This document shows positions 6,599 through 13,932 of a stretch of DNA of 22,323 nucleotides, piece by piece (within the stretch, counting starts at the first letter, position 1; each line of letters starts with the position of its first letter). The notes under the pieces are model-generated. The model did no database searches. It had not been told where the DNA came from and saw only the letters and a program-made list of their open reading frames with translations. Made by a program: the position numbers and the translations under genes. Location: the NCBI GenBank assembly GCA_019416065.1, contig DXYB01000031.1:1-22323 (forward strand). The letters are read 5' to 3'. The stretch is from Acidaminococcus sp. (GTDB lineage Bacteria > Bacillota > Negativicutes > Acidaminococcales > Acidaminococcaceae).

Positions 6599-7989
6599 TT
6601 TCCTTTCTCCTCGTACAAAGCTTTGTATAATGCCTTAAATTTGGCATCCCGGCTGGCAGTGGCTTGGGCAGCTTTATCCCCGCTATAATCATAAAAACCT
6701 CGGCCTGTTTTGACCCCCAGGTTTCCTGCCTTGACCTTGTCAGCCAACAATTTGGGCACTTCCGAAGAAGCATCCAAATCGGGAAGCAAATATTCCCCTA
6801 CATGGGCAAATACATCCAGTCCTCCAAAATCAATGGTTTCCAGCGGTCCCAAGCAGGCCCAGCGAAAGCCTAGCCCGTATTTCATCACCGCATCCACACC
6901 TTCCACGCTGACAACGCCCTTTTGCACCAGGCTGAGCGCTTCCCGCAATACCGCCAGCTGGATCCGGTTCGCAGCAAATCCATAGACATCTTTTTCTACC
7001 AGGACCGGTTTCTTGTGAATGGCAAGAGCCAGATCGTAAATGGCTTGGGCTACCGCTGCCAGTGTTGTATCATGCTTAATAATCTCAATCAGTGGAATCA
7101 ATGTGGGCGGGTTAAACCAATGCATGCCCAAAAATCGTTCCGGTTTCACCACGTTCTTCGCTAGGGTATTGATGGAAAGGCCGGACGTATTTGTCGCAAC
7201 AATTGTGCGCTCGTCCATAAGCGGTGATTTTTCCTGATAAAATGTTTCTTTCACCGCCAAATCTTCCGCGATATTTTCAACTACTAGGTCCCGCCCTTTA
7301 AAGGCACTGTCATCCGTGGTAAAAGTAATTTTTCTCACCACATCCGGTGCTATTTTGGTTTTAGCTCGATCCAAGGTGGGTTGCCGGTGATTCCACAGCG
7401 TCACTTCATAGCCGTTTCTTGCAAAAATTTCCGCCATGGAATACCCCATGGTACCCGCTCCAGCAATCGTAATCTTTCGTACTTCCATGCCTAATAATTC
7501 CTCGATTCTATGGTAATGGAGAAAGTTCCCCGCCTCTCCCAGCGCCCGGATTTCTCCGGGGGAAGCCAGGCGGAACGATTCCACTTCGTCCTCTTGTATA
7601 TGTACCTCGTTTTCCGTAAAAGATCCTTGAAATTCGTAAATATCCACAAAGTAATGGTTACGGTCTTCGGGCGAATCACTGCGATACGTAAAAATTAATT
7701 GTCCCTCATCCGGCTGGAAATGAAGCCCGGTTTCTTCCGCCACTTCCCGGTGTACCGCCTCCCTGGAAGTTTCCCCTGCCGTGACACCTCCACCAGGGAT
7801 TTCCCAGGATAGCGGGGCCCACTGTTTATCCGCCTTGCGTTGGGTAATGAGGATTCGTCCATCGCTGGTCCTGATAAGTGCCAGCACCGTCAGGTGGTAG
7901 TCCCCCTCTTGCATATGGTTCCAATCATTCCGGACCATCTTGCGTCCTGTCAGCTGTTTATGCGCATCGTAAATATCCCAGTATTCCAT
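6595..7989 (-). CDS. NUDIX hydrolase / 3-hydroxyacyl-CoA dehydrogenase fusion
   Basis: One uninterrupted 464-residue frame encodes two unrelated enzymes. Residues 1-165 are a NUDIX domain with a complete Nudix box from G67 to L89 (G-x5-E-x7-REVAEETGL), which would cleave a nucleoside-diphosphate-linked or prenyl-diphosphate-like substrate. Residues 168-464 are a 3-hydroxyacyl-CoA dehydrogenase. It has the NAD-binding GAGTMG (177-182), NTSG with S269, the catalytic pair H290 (GMHWFNPP) and E302, N341, and a C-terminal helical domain ending in KTGRGFYDY. The second part alone has the length and start (MEVRKITIAGAG) of a free-standing 3-hydroxybutyryl-CoA dehydrogenase-type enzyme. GAGGTGA precedes the ATG, and the fnr-like gene overlaps the stop. 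The dehydrogenase may act on 3-hydroxybutyryl-CoA or another hydroxy acid; the NUDIX substrate is unknown. A simple sequencing error is unlikely, because both parts are intact and in frame. Confidence 0.9.
   Translation of the reverse strand: MEYWDIYDAHKQLTGRKMVRNDWNHMQEGDYHLTVLALIRTSDGRILITQRKADKQWAPLSWEIPGGGVTAGETSREAVHREVAEETGLHFQPDEGQLIFTYRSDSPEDRNHYFVDIYEFQGSFTENEVHIQEDEVESFRLASPGEIRALGEAGNFLHYHRIEELLGMEVRKITIAGAGTMGYSMAEIFARNGYEVTLWNHRQPTLDRAKTKIAPDVVRKITFTTDDSAFKGRDLVVENIAEDLAVKETFYQEKSPLMDERTIVATNTSGLSINTLAKNVVKPERFLGMHWFNPPTLIPLIEIIKHDTTLAAVAQAIYDLALAIHKKPVLVEKDVYGFAANRIQLAVLREALSLVQKGVVSVEGVDAVMKYGLGFRWACLGPLETIDFGGLDVFAHVGEYLLPDLDASSEVPKLLADKVKAGNLGVKTGRGFYDYSGDKAAQATASRDAKFKALYKALYEEKGK
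7486..7503 (-). promoter_or_regulatory. Possible internal ribosome site and start for the dehydrogenase part
   Basis: Within the fusion gene the minus strand reads GAGGAATTATTAGGCATG, a GAGG element 11 bases before the ATG of residue M168. Initiation here would release a 297-residue dehydrogenase without the NUDIX domain. The spacing is slightly long, so use of this start is uncertain. Confidence 0.35.
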
Positions 7990-8019
7990 AGCTCACATCA
8001 CCTCAATTCCTACACAATT

Positions 8020-8048
8020 ATTATACCTGTCTCACCTGCCAGCGTCCA
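8020..8048 (-). promoter_or_regulatory. Promoter of the NUDIX-dehydrogenase/fnr-like operon
   Basis: The minus strand reads TGGACG (8043-8048), a 17-bp spacer and a perfect TATAAT (8020-8025). The start site should be near 8013, giving a leader of about 24 bases. No TTGAT-N4-ATCAA box is present here, so the regulator's own transcription does not look autoregulated through that sequence. Confidence 0.6.
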
Positions 8049-8110
8049 CTATTTTAATTGTCTACGTTGCCGCAGGCACGGCTGGCGCCAAATATTTTTT
8101 AAACTGTTCC

Positions 8111-8139
8111 TTTTCATTCCGGCTATAGCATGGTATAAC
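8111..8139 (+). promoter_or_regulatory. Probable promoter of the pyridoxamine kinase gene
   Basis: TTTTCA (8111-8116), a 17-bp spacer and TATAAC (8134-8139) with an upstream TG that makes an extended -10. The start site near 8146 leaves a leader of about 29 bases before the ATG at 8175. Confidence 0.5.
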
Positions 8140-8174
8140 TGATTACAACAGTCTAGATTAGTGAGGAGATTTTC

Positions 8175-9017
8175 ATGCATAAACGTGCCGCCGTCATCAA
8201 CGATTTATCCAGTCTGGGACGCTGCAGCCTAGCTGCTGATCTTGCCGTTCTTCCCGCCATGGGTATTGAAGCATGCCCCTTACCCACTGCCGTTTTAACG
8301 GCTCAAACCGGGTATCCCCAGTACCGGATGGAAAATTTTGCAGACAAAATGAACCACTACACAGCCCACTGGCAGGAACTTGGCATAACATTTTCCGGCA
8401 TTTTATCCGGTTATTTTACCTGCCTGGAAGAAATCGCCGCTACCGAACAGTTTTTAGATGCCTTCCAGCAACAAGGTATTCCGTATCTTTGCGATCCCGT
8501 GCTAGGGGATAATGGGCACGTCTATCGCGGTTTTACAGAAGAGACCATCAAAGGACTGCAACGCCTGGCCAAAAGGGCCAGTGTACTCACCCCCAACCTG
8601 ACGGAATTTTGCCTTTTGACAGATACGCCGCTTACCGTTATAAAAGAAAAATTGGCCCATCCAAAAGAAGCCTTCGCTTATTTACAGCAACGAGCAAAAT
8701 GCTTCTCCCAGCAGCGCATCGTCATCACGGGGATTCACTACAAAGAAAACCAACAGGATATAATCACCAACTTGATATTAGAAAATACCCTGGCGACCCC
8801 CGTTGCAACCGATTACCTGGGCGGCTCCTATTCCGGCACCGGGGATTTATTTGCCGCCGTGCTTTTAGGCGGCTTGCTCCAAGGCAGAGCGCTGGTTGAT
8901 ACCGTACGCCTTGCCGGCAGTTTTATTGCCTGCGCCATCCAAGATGCCCAAAAAGAAAACACCCCGTACAATGACGGGGTAAATTATGAGGCGTATTTGG
9001 GGATGTTGAGGAAGTAA
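8175..9017 (+). CDS. pdxY: Pyridoxamine/pyridoxal kinase (PdxY-like)
   Basis: This 280-residue ribokinase-fold enzyme phosphorylates pyridoxal, pyridoxamine or pyridoxine with ATP in vitamin B6 salvage. The start (AAVINDLSSLGRCSLAADL, then CPLPTAVLTAQTGY) is characteristic of the PdxY/PdxK group found in Firmicutes. CDPVLGDNG near 106-114 and the anion-hole motif GTGD (221-224, with D224 as catalytic base) are intact. GAGGAG precedes the ATG by about 6-8 bases. The gene is divergent from the NUDIX-dehydrogenase gene and convergent with the Gfo/Idh gene, only 10 bases away. Many enzymes of amino-acid fermentation use pyridoxal phosphate, which fits the hydrolase-rich surroundings, but no direct operon link exists. 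An inverted repeat inside its last 60 bases seems to serve the opposite strand as a terminator. Confidence 0.93.
   Translation: MHKRAAVINDLSSLGRCSLAADLAVLPAMGIEACPLPTAVLTAQTGYPQYRMENFADKMNHYTAHWQELGITFSGILSGYFTCLEEIAATEQFLDAFQQQGIPYLCDPVLGDNGHVYRGFTEETIKGLQRLAKRASVLTPNLTEFCLLTDTPLTVIKEKLAHPKEAFAYLQQRAKCFSQQRIVITGIHYKENQQDIITNLILENTLATPVATDYLGGSYSGTGDLFAAVLLGGLLQGRALVDTVRLAGSFIACAIQDAQKENTPYNDGVNYEAYLGMLRK
8961..8980 (-). terminator. Terminator of the permease-M20-Gfo/Idh operon, inside the pdxY 3' end
   Basis: ACCCCGT (8961-8967) pairs with ACGGGGT (8974-8980) around a 6-base loop. On the minus strand the stem is followed by GTTTTCTTTTT, a good uridine tract; on the plus strand only AAATTATG follows. 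It lies about 50 bases past the Gfo/Idh stop and within pdxY codons. Confidence 0.7.
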
Positions 9018-9027
9018 AAACAACAGA

Positions 9028-10047
9028 TTAAGGTTTCGCCAAATATTGTGCCGCTTCATCCAGTACCTCGCTGGCAATCAATGTCATGGTGAGAAATTTT
9101 TCGGCAGTATCTTTATCTCCGCCATCAATAATCTGGGCATATTCCCGAAATTCGGCCGTCATACGATTTGCTTCATGGACTGCCTGGTAAGTCTGTACAG
9201 GAAGCTTATTTTGCCCTTGCCCCAAGCTAAACTGGTCGTGGGATACGTCTTTGGTAAAGGCCCACTGCATTTTTTCCATAAAAATCGGTTTTCCCGGTAC
9301 TTGCAGCCAACCATTTTCTCCCTGCACCATCATAAAGGATGGCGATTCTGAATCTTTGGCCGCAGAAAGCACGGCTTCAAATCCAGGATAGCGGAGCAGC
9401 AGTACTCCGGAAGTATCCACCCCGTTCCAGCCTTTGTGGCAAGTATACTGCACTGCTTTCGGCCTGCCAAAAAGGCCCGTGGTAAAGGCAATAGGATACA
9501 CGTTCAGATCGTACAATGCGCCGCCAAATTGAGCCGGGTCAAAAGCAGGCAGCACTTCATGTGAAAGATACTTGTCATAGCGGCTGGAATACTGGGAATA
9601 ATTGCACTGGACTAGCCGGATAGGGCCAATTTTGGATAAAAGGCTCTGGATTTTTTCATATACAGGGCTGTGCCACAAAGGCATGGCTTCTAAAAGGTAT
9701 AGATGTCGGTTGCGTGCCAATTCCGCCAGCGCTTTTGTTTCAGCTAGATGGGGACAAAAGGGTTTTTCCAGGATCACATGCTTTCCTGCCAGTAGCGCCA
9801 TTTTCGCATAGGCATAGTGGACAGCATTTGTAAGCGCAATATACACCGTACTGATATCGGCTTCTTGCAGCATCCGCCGTGCGTCCGTATACACGGTTTC
9901 AATAGCATAGTGATCTGCTAGTGCCTTGCCCCGCTCCAAGCTATGCGGCCTTGCAAAGATTGCCTTTTTAATAATAGCGGGAACGGCCTGCATGGCAGTA
10001 AGGGCCACAGGCATAATGGCACCCGTCCCAAAAATACCAAGTTTCAT
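9028..10047 (-). CDS. Gfo/Idh/MocA-family NAD(P)-dependent oxidoreductase
   Basis: This protein of 339 residues belongs to the family acting on sugars, inositols, dihydrodiols and related polyols. The N-terminal Rossmann fold has the GIFGTGAIM nucleotide-binding loop. The family EKPF motif (HVILEKPFCPH) follows around residue 92 and carries the usual catalytic lysine. The C-terminal part has the typical GGALYDLNVYPIAF segment. The longest frame starts at a GTG at 10056, but AGGTGA lies within it at good distance from the ATG at 10047, giving MKLGIFGTG. It is the last gene of an operon behind the M20 hydrolase, 14 bases after that stop. The substrate is unknown. The pattern resembles trans-1,2-dihydrobenzene-1,2-diol dehydrogenase-like members, which are commonly annotated simply as oxidoreductases. 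Its pairing with an aminoacyl hydrolase and a permease suggests a shared, unusual substrate. Confidence 0.9.
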   Translation of the reverse strand: MKLGIFGTGAIMPVALTAMQAVPAIIKKAIFARPHSLERGKALADHYAIETVYTDARRMLQEADISTVYIALTNAVHYAYAKMALLAGKHVILEKPFCPHLAETKALAELARNRHLYLLEAMPLWHSPVYEKIQSLLSKIGPIRLVQCNYSQYSSRYDKYLSHEVLPAFDPAQFGGALYDLNVYPIAFTTGLFGRPKAVQYTCHKGWNGVDTSGVLLLRYPGFEAVLSAAKDSESPSFMMVQGENGWLQVPGKPIFMEKMQWAFTKDVSHDQFSLGQGQNKLPVQTYQAVHEANRMTAEFREYAQIIDGGDKDTAEKFLTMTLIASEVLDEAAQYLAKP

Positions 10048-10061
10048 CTCGTTCACCTAGG

Positions 10062-11246
10062 TTATAGCAGCGTATCTTCCGTAAGCGTGCTGGCCGTACA
10101 AGCAAGCAGTATGCACCGTTCAAAGAGACTTGTAACCTCCGCATATTCCTTCCGGGTATGGGCGCCTGCTCCGGATACCCCCACGCCGCACAAGGTAGGA
10201 ATCCCTTCCTGCACGGCAATTCCTGCATCAGAGAGTCCCCCCACCTGGATACCCTGGGGAATGGGGAATTCACATGACGCGGCCGCCTGTTGGTACTGCG
10301 CCAATAGTTTTTTCACGCCCGCAGTGGTGTCCATGCAATGCACCACGCTGGACGTATCCAACTCTGCCCAGGTCCCTGCCACCGTACTGCACTTGGTCAC
10401 ACGCCCTAACAGCTCCAAAATTTCTTTGCCGATGGCCGCAGTCCGGAAACGGATCCCAATACGAATTTTGCAATGGTCTGGAATGGTATTTTCCCCGATG
10501 CCGCCTTCAATGGCACCACAGTTAATAAGCTTTCCCCGGGCAATATCACTACTAGCTTCCAATTGAATGATTTTATGTGCGGCCTCCAAAACCGCAGACC
10601 GTCCTTTTTCCGGAGCGCCGCCAGAATGGGCCGCAACCCCATGTACGGTAATGGATACCGGACCTCCGCCGTAACGCCCTGTAATTACAAAATTACCCAC
10701 AGGACTGGGTTCCCCATTAAAGGCTGCCAAAGCGCCTTTCACCTGGTCGGCAATGACCTGCTTGCCATTAGAATGCATATGAAGTGTTTCCTCATCGGGA
10801 ATCCCCAAAAACCGAATAGGACGCTGTGCCCATCCTGCCGCCGCAAGGGCTTTCATGGCATACAGGGAAATTACAAGACCGCCTTTCATATCCATCACGC
10901 CAGGACCATGGGCGTGATTTTTTTCATCCATATGGAAGGGATTGGCACTTGCCTCTCCTGCTGGGAAGACCGTATCCATGTGCCCCATGAAAACAAGGGG
11001 CTTTTTAGGTAGCTCTGGATGCCAATCCGCCCGCAATAACCTTCCTGCATGCTGAACGGGGACCGTTCGTACAAGTGCGCCGATTTTTTTTAGTTCCCGG
11101 GCGAGGATTTCCCCCACCTGGTTTACGCCGTCAAGTTGCTTAGGGCCACTTTCCGTATTGACAAGCTCTTTCCAAAGTGCCAGCATCTCCTCTTTATGCC
11201 CCTGCACATAGTCTCGGATAGTGGCACCGTAATTTTGCGTTGCCAT
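10062..11246 (-). CDS. M20 family metallohydrolase (carboxypeptidase G2-like)
   Basis: This 394-residue cytosolic zinc hydrolase cleaves a C-terminal amino acid or an acyl-amino-acid amide. The dinuclear-metal residues are visible: H89 and D91 in GHMDTVFP, D119 in PGVMDMKGG, E152-E153 in PDEE, the likely E179 in NGEP, and H363 in GAHTRKEY. The lid domain carries GVAAHSGGAPEKGRSA (about 203-218) with the catalytic-site histidine H207. The HMDTV-FP and GPGVMDMKGG motifs place it in the glutamate carboxypeptidase (CPG2) branch. A G-rich site (AAAGGGGGGC) precedes the ATG. The gene starts 16 bases after the permease stop and precedes the Gfo/Idh gene, so it is the middle gene of a three-gene operon. 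Unlike many CPG2 proteins it has no signal peptide, so the adjacent permease presumably imports its substrate. Confidence 0.9.
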   Translation of the reverse strand: MATQNYGATIRDYVQGHKEEMLALWKELVNTESGPKQLDGVNQVGEILARELKKIGALVRTVPVQHAGRLLRADWHPELPKKPLVFMGHMDTVFPAGEASANPFHMDEKNHAHGPGVMDMKGGLVISLYAMKALAAAGWAQRPIRFLGIPDEETLHMHSNGKQVIADQVKGALAAFNGEPSPVGNFVITGRYGGGPVSITVHGVAAHSGGAPEKGRSAVLEAAHKIIQLEASSDIARGKLINCGAIEGGIGENTIPDHCKIRIGIRFRTAAIGKEILELLGRVTKCSTVAGTWAELDTSSVVHCMDTTAGVKKLLAQYQQAAASCEFPIPQGIQVGGLSDAGIAVQEGIPTLCGVGVSGAGAHTRKEYAEVTSLFERCILLACTASTLTEDTLL

Positions 11247-11262
11247 GGTTCTGCCCCCCTTT

Positions 11263-12432
11263 TTACAGCATATTTACCACAACACCTGCTAACACCACAG
11301 ACGTAATGGTTACGGTGATTAAGCCTGCCACCAGCATTTTGGGCAGGAAATAATTGAGCAGTGCCCGCCGTTCTAGTTCACTGCGCCCCATTGCCTGGGA
11401 TACTTCCTGAGATACCATCATAGTGGTAGGAAACCCAAAGGTACAGGTAATGCCCAGCGCCATGGTCATTTCCCAAGGCATGGAAAAAAGCCGGCTGCAA
11501 ATTGCCCCGGAAAGGGCAATACCCAATACCCCCAAAACAGCCGTCCCCACCAGTGGCGGCAATACCGATACCACCATTTGGGGCGTGGTATCCGCCAGGT
11601 TGGAAAATATGACAATGGTCACATAAAAAAGAATCAGTCCGTCTGCATGGGTTTTCTGCAAGATCCCCTTTTCCAAGAAGCCAAGGGCATAAAAGAGAAT
11701 CCCCAGCAAGAGACACATCACCAAATAATGAATGACCCCATGCATCCACTTGGCTGTATAAAAAGCCAAGGCCGATACCAGCGCCAGTTTGGCCAAATAG
11801 ACCGAAGGTCTAGCAAAAATAGGCGGCAGGGATAGCGGTTTCTGGTAGCTTCCTTGTGTCACTTGTTCTTCTTCCCCATGATAAGCCGCCAAAAAATCCC
11901 CGTTATCCCGCAACCGTACCGCCAGACGGCGGAGACACCAGGAGGCAATGGGAATACCAAAGAATTTCTGGGTCACCAGTAGCACCAGACAAAACGTTCC
12001 TACATAAGCGAGCCCCTTGGCCTTTGCCCCATCCAGCATAATTAACGTCGCCGCATTGCCACCGGCAAAGATCGGCGAGCCTGCCACCGCAAGAAAGGGA
12101 TCCATGACAAACCGCCCCAGGCCAATGATCAAGGCCACCGCCAGCACCACACCTGCTGCAGCCGTAAAGGCAACTTTCCATTGCCGCTTGAGTTCAGGAA
12201 AATCAATGGTTGTCCCCAAGGACACCAATAACATCCCCACAATCAACATACCAGTGCCGCCTACATGGGCATCTTTAAAAATCGTTTTGGGCAAAAGCCC
12301 GGACCAAAAGCCAAACAGCAAAAGCAACGCGATCCCCAGCACCATGGAAATCACTGCCCGAGATTTCCGGGCAATCAATTCGCTGGCCGCGTAAATCACC
12401 AGCAATACCGCAAATGCGAGTATACCATTCAT
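11263..12432 (-). CDS. Unassigned multi-pass membrane transporter (possibly GltS/ESS-like fold)
   Basis: This 389-residue integral membrane protein has about 11-12 hydrophobic helices. I do not recognise the family with confidence. Two glycine/threonine-rich segments stand in equivalent places of the two halves: FAGGNAATLIMLDGAKAKG (about 122-140) and FGFPTTMMVSQEVSQAMG (about 336-353). Each is followed by a polar stretch and then long hydrophobic helices. This resembles the duplicated re-entrant loops of GltS-type sodium:glutamate symporters and related ion-coupled carriers, so a sodium- or proton-coupled organic-anion carrier is a reasonable inference. A hydrophilic loop at about 170-210 separates the halves. 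GGGGGAG precedes the ATG. The gene heads an operon with an M20 hydrolase and a Gfo/Idh oxidoreductase; it probably imports their substrate. Confidence 0.75.
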   Translation of the reverse strand: MNGILAFAVLLVIYAASELIARKSRAVISMVLGIALLLLFGFWSGLLPKTIFKDAHVGGTGMLIVGMLLVSLGTTIDFPELKRQWKVAFTAAAGVVLAVALIIGLGRFVMDPFLAVAGSPIFAGGNAATLIMLDGAKAKGLAYVGTFCLVLLVTQKFFGIPIASWCLRRLAVRLRDNGDFLAAYHGEEEQVTQGSYQKPLSLPPIFARPSVYLAKLALVSALAFYTAKWMHGVIHYLVMCLLLGILFYALGFLEKGILQKTHADGLILFYVTIVIFSNLADTTPQMVVSVLPPLVGTAVLGVLGIALSGAICSRLFSMPWEMTMALGITCTFGFPTTMMVSQEVSQAMGRSELERRALLNYFLPKMLVAGLITVTITSVVLAGVVVNML

Positions 12433-12477
12433 GGTTCTCCCCCACCTTCCTACTTTGCTTCACAATATTTACCATAA

Positions 12478-12506
12478 AGTATGGCCTGAAAACAGATTTT
12501 TGTCAA
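12478..12506 (-). promoter_or_regulatory. Promoter of the permease-M20-Gfo/Idh operon
   Basis: The minus strand reads a perfect TTGACA (12501-12506), a 17-bp spacer and CATACT (12478-12483). The start site near 12471 leaves a leader of about 39 bases. The -35 directly follows the uridine tract of the upstream terminator. Confidence 0.6.
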
Positions 12507-12512
12507 CAAAAA

Positions 12513-12545
12513 AGACAGCTCCGTACACATTGTAAAGAGCTGTCT
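12513..12545 (-). terminator. Intrinsic terminator of the N-carbamoyl-amino-acid hydrolase gene
   Basis: AGACAGCTC (12513-12521) pairs perfectly with GAGCTGTCT (12537-12545) around a 15-base loop. It is followed on the minus strand by TTTTTTGTT. It lies about 22 bases past the stop and separates this gene from the permease operon. Confidence 0.85.
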
Positions 12546-12567
12546 GCTACTATTTACGTCATCAGGG

Positions 12568-13788
12568 TTATTCGTTGGCCATTTCCACAACCACGTCCAG
12601 GAATACATTGGCACCATTGATGCAATCCTCGTCTGTCGTATATTCCTTGGGATTGTGGCTGATGCCATTCACACTGGGCACAAAAATCATGGCCGTCGGG
12701 CAGATCCGTGCCAGCATCTGGGCATCCTGACCTGCCCCGGACACCATCCGGCAGGTATTGAGTCCCCGGGCATGGGCTGCTGCCTCAATCTTTTGGCAGA
12801 TGCCATCATCAAAAGGTACCGGATCAAAATGTGTCATCTGCTGGTAGGTAATATGGACATGGTCGGATTGCTCCAGTTCCTTATAATAGGCAAACAGCGC
12901 TGCTTCATCCTGGTCCAGTTTTTCTTTATTGGGGTTCCGGATATCCACGGTGAAATCCACTTTGTCAGGGATTACATTCACGGCATTGGGACTAAATTGC
13001 ATGGTGCCAACCGTAGCCACGCCACCGGATTTTTCCACAAGTTCCCGGGCTTTGATATTAATTTTCGCCGCTGCCAGTCCTGCATCCTTCCGCATCCGGA
13101 TCGGCGTCGTACCAGCGTGGTTTTGAGCGCCTTCAATATGAACTTTGTGCCAATGAATCCCCTGCAGATTCTCCACGGCACCGATTTTAATTCCTTCCGC
13201 ATCCATAATGGGGCCCTGCTCAATATGCAGCTCCACAAATGCCTTAGGTTGAATAAATCCAGGATCTACCGTACCGGCATAACCGATTTTTTGCAGTTCC
13301 TCTCCCAGGATCGTGCCGTCCGTGCCCACGCTTTGCAATGCTTCTTCACAGGAAAAACCGCCTGCATACACCAAAGAACCCATCATGTCCGGGGAATACC
13401 GCACCCCTTCTTCATTGGTCCAGGCACTGGCCACAATCGGCCGCCGCACCTTAACATGGTTTTCCTTTAGTGTCTGGATAAGCTCAATGCTGGACAAAAC
13501 GCCAAGACATCCATCGTACTGCCCTGCATTAATCACCGTATCAATATGGGACCCGATCATAATGGGCTTTTCGTTTTTATTTTCTTCCGTCTCCCAGATC
13601 CCAAAGATATTCCCAATGTGGTCCACTACGACCTTAAGCCCTGCGTCTTGCATCCAGTCTACGACCTGATCCCGGCCCGCTTTGTTGGTAGCAGAAGCCG
13701 CCAGGCGTGTCCGTTGCCCGTTTGCCCCGATACCGATGTTTCCCAGCGCATTGATGCGTTCCATTAGCCGTTTCCCATTGATCTCCAT
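12568..13788 (-). CDS. N-carbamoyl-L-amino-acid hydrolase / allantoate deiminase-like M20 amidohydrolase
   Basis: This is a 406-residue Zn/Mn-dependent amidohydrolase of the HyuC/AllC/beta-ureidopropionase group. These enzymes release CO2 and ammonia from N-carbamoyl amino acids or allantoate. Metal ligands are seen at H81 (GSHIDTV), D92 (GQYDGCLGV), E126-E127 (TNEEG), H188 (ELHIEQGP) and H378 (GISHNPKEYT). The lid-domain motif GAQNHAGTTP, around 220-229, is the signature of this branch and binds the substrate carboxylate. The longest frame begins at 13821, but GGAGGAGGAG sits inside it just before the ATG at 13788. The gene is monocistronic, ends in a strong terminator and is divergent from an AraC-type regulator that probably controls it. 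Hydantoinase, dihydropyrimidinase and allantoinase genes are absent, so the true substrate (carbamoyl amino acid, allantoate or ureidopropionate) cannot be settled. Confidence 0.9.
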   Translation of the reverse strand: MEINGKRLMERINALGNIGIGANGQRTRLAASATNKAGRDQVVDWMQDAGLKVVVDHIGNIFGIWETEENKNEKPIMIGSHIDTVINAGQYDGCLGVLSSIELIQTLKENHVKVRRPIVASAWTNEEGVRYSPDMMGSLVYAGGFSCEEALQSVGTDGTILGEELQKIGYAGTVDPGFIQPKAFVELHIEQGPIMDAEGIKIGAVENLQGIHWHKVHIEGAQNHAGTTPIRMRKDAGLAAAKINIKARELVEKSGGVATVGTMQFSPNAVNVIPDKVDFTVDIRNPNKEKLDQDEAALFAYYKELEQSDHVHITYQQMTHFDPVPFDDGICQKIEAAAHARGLNTCRMVSGAGQDAQMLARICPTAMIFVPSVNGISHNPKEYTTDEDCINGANVFLDVVVEMANE

Positions 13789-13852
13789 GGTCTCCTCCTC
13801 CATTTTTTTGACAGATCGCATGTAACGTAGCCGCTATATCTTTTATGATGCT

Positions 13853-13858
13853 ATTATA
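13853..13858 (-). promoter_or_regulatory. -10 element for the N-carbamoyl-amino-acid hydrolase gene
   Basis: The minus strand reads a perfect TATAAT, giving a start near 13846 and a leader of about 58 bases. At 17-bp spacing the upstream hexamer (ATTATT) is a poor -35, which fits control by an activator. It abuts the -35 of the divergent promoter. Confidence 0.5.
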
Positions 13859-13887
13859 TTGATTTTTCTGCCAAAATAATATATAAA
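13859..13887 (+). promoter_or_regulatory. Probable promoter of the AraC-type regulator gene
   Basis: TTGATT (13859-13864), a 17-bp spacer and TATAAA (13882-13887). The start near 13894 leaves a leader of about 39 bases. It is interleaved with the divergent hydrolase promoter, so a regulator bound here could affect both. Confidence 0.5.
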
Positions 13888-13932
13888 TAATCAGAAGAAA
13901 TATAACAAATTTGCGGAGGAGGGCGGACGCCT

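Noticed and set aside
7480..7510. A frameshift artefact joining the NUDIX and dehydrogenase genes
   Set aside because: Both parts are intact, share one frame, and no stop codon is present in that frame at the junction.
8961..8980. The same hairpin as a terminator for pdxY itself
   Set aside because: It lies before the pdxY stop, and the plus strand after it is A-rich, with no uridine tract.
13859..13872. An FNR box in the araC-hydrolase gap (TTGAT at 13859)
   Set aside because: Only one half-site is present; the second half does not read ATCAA.
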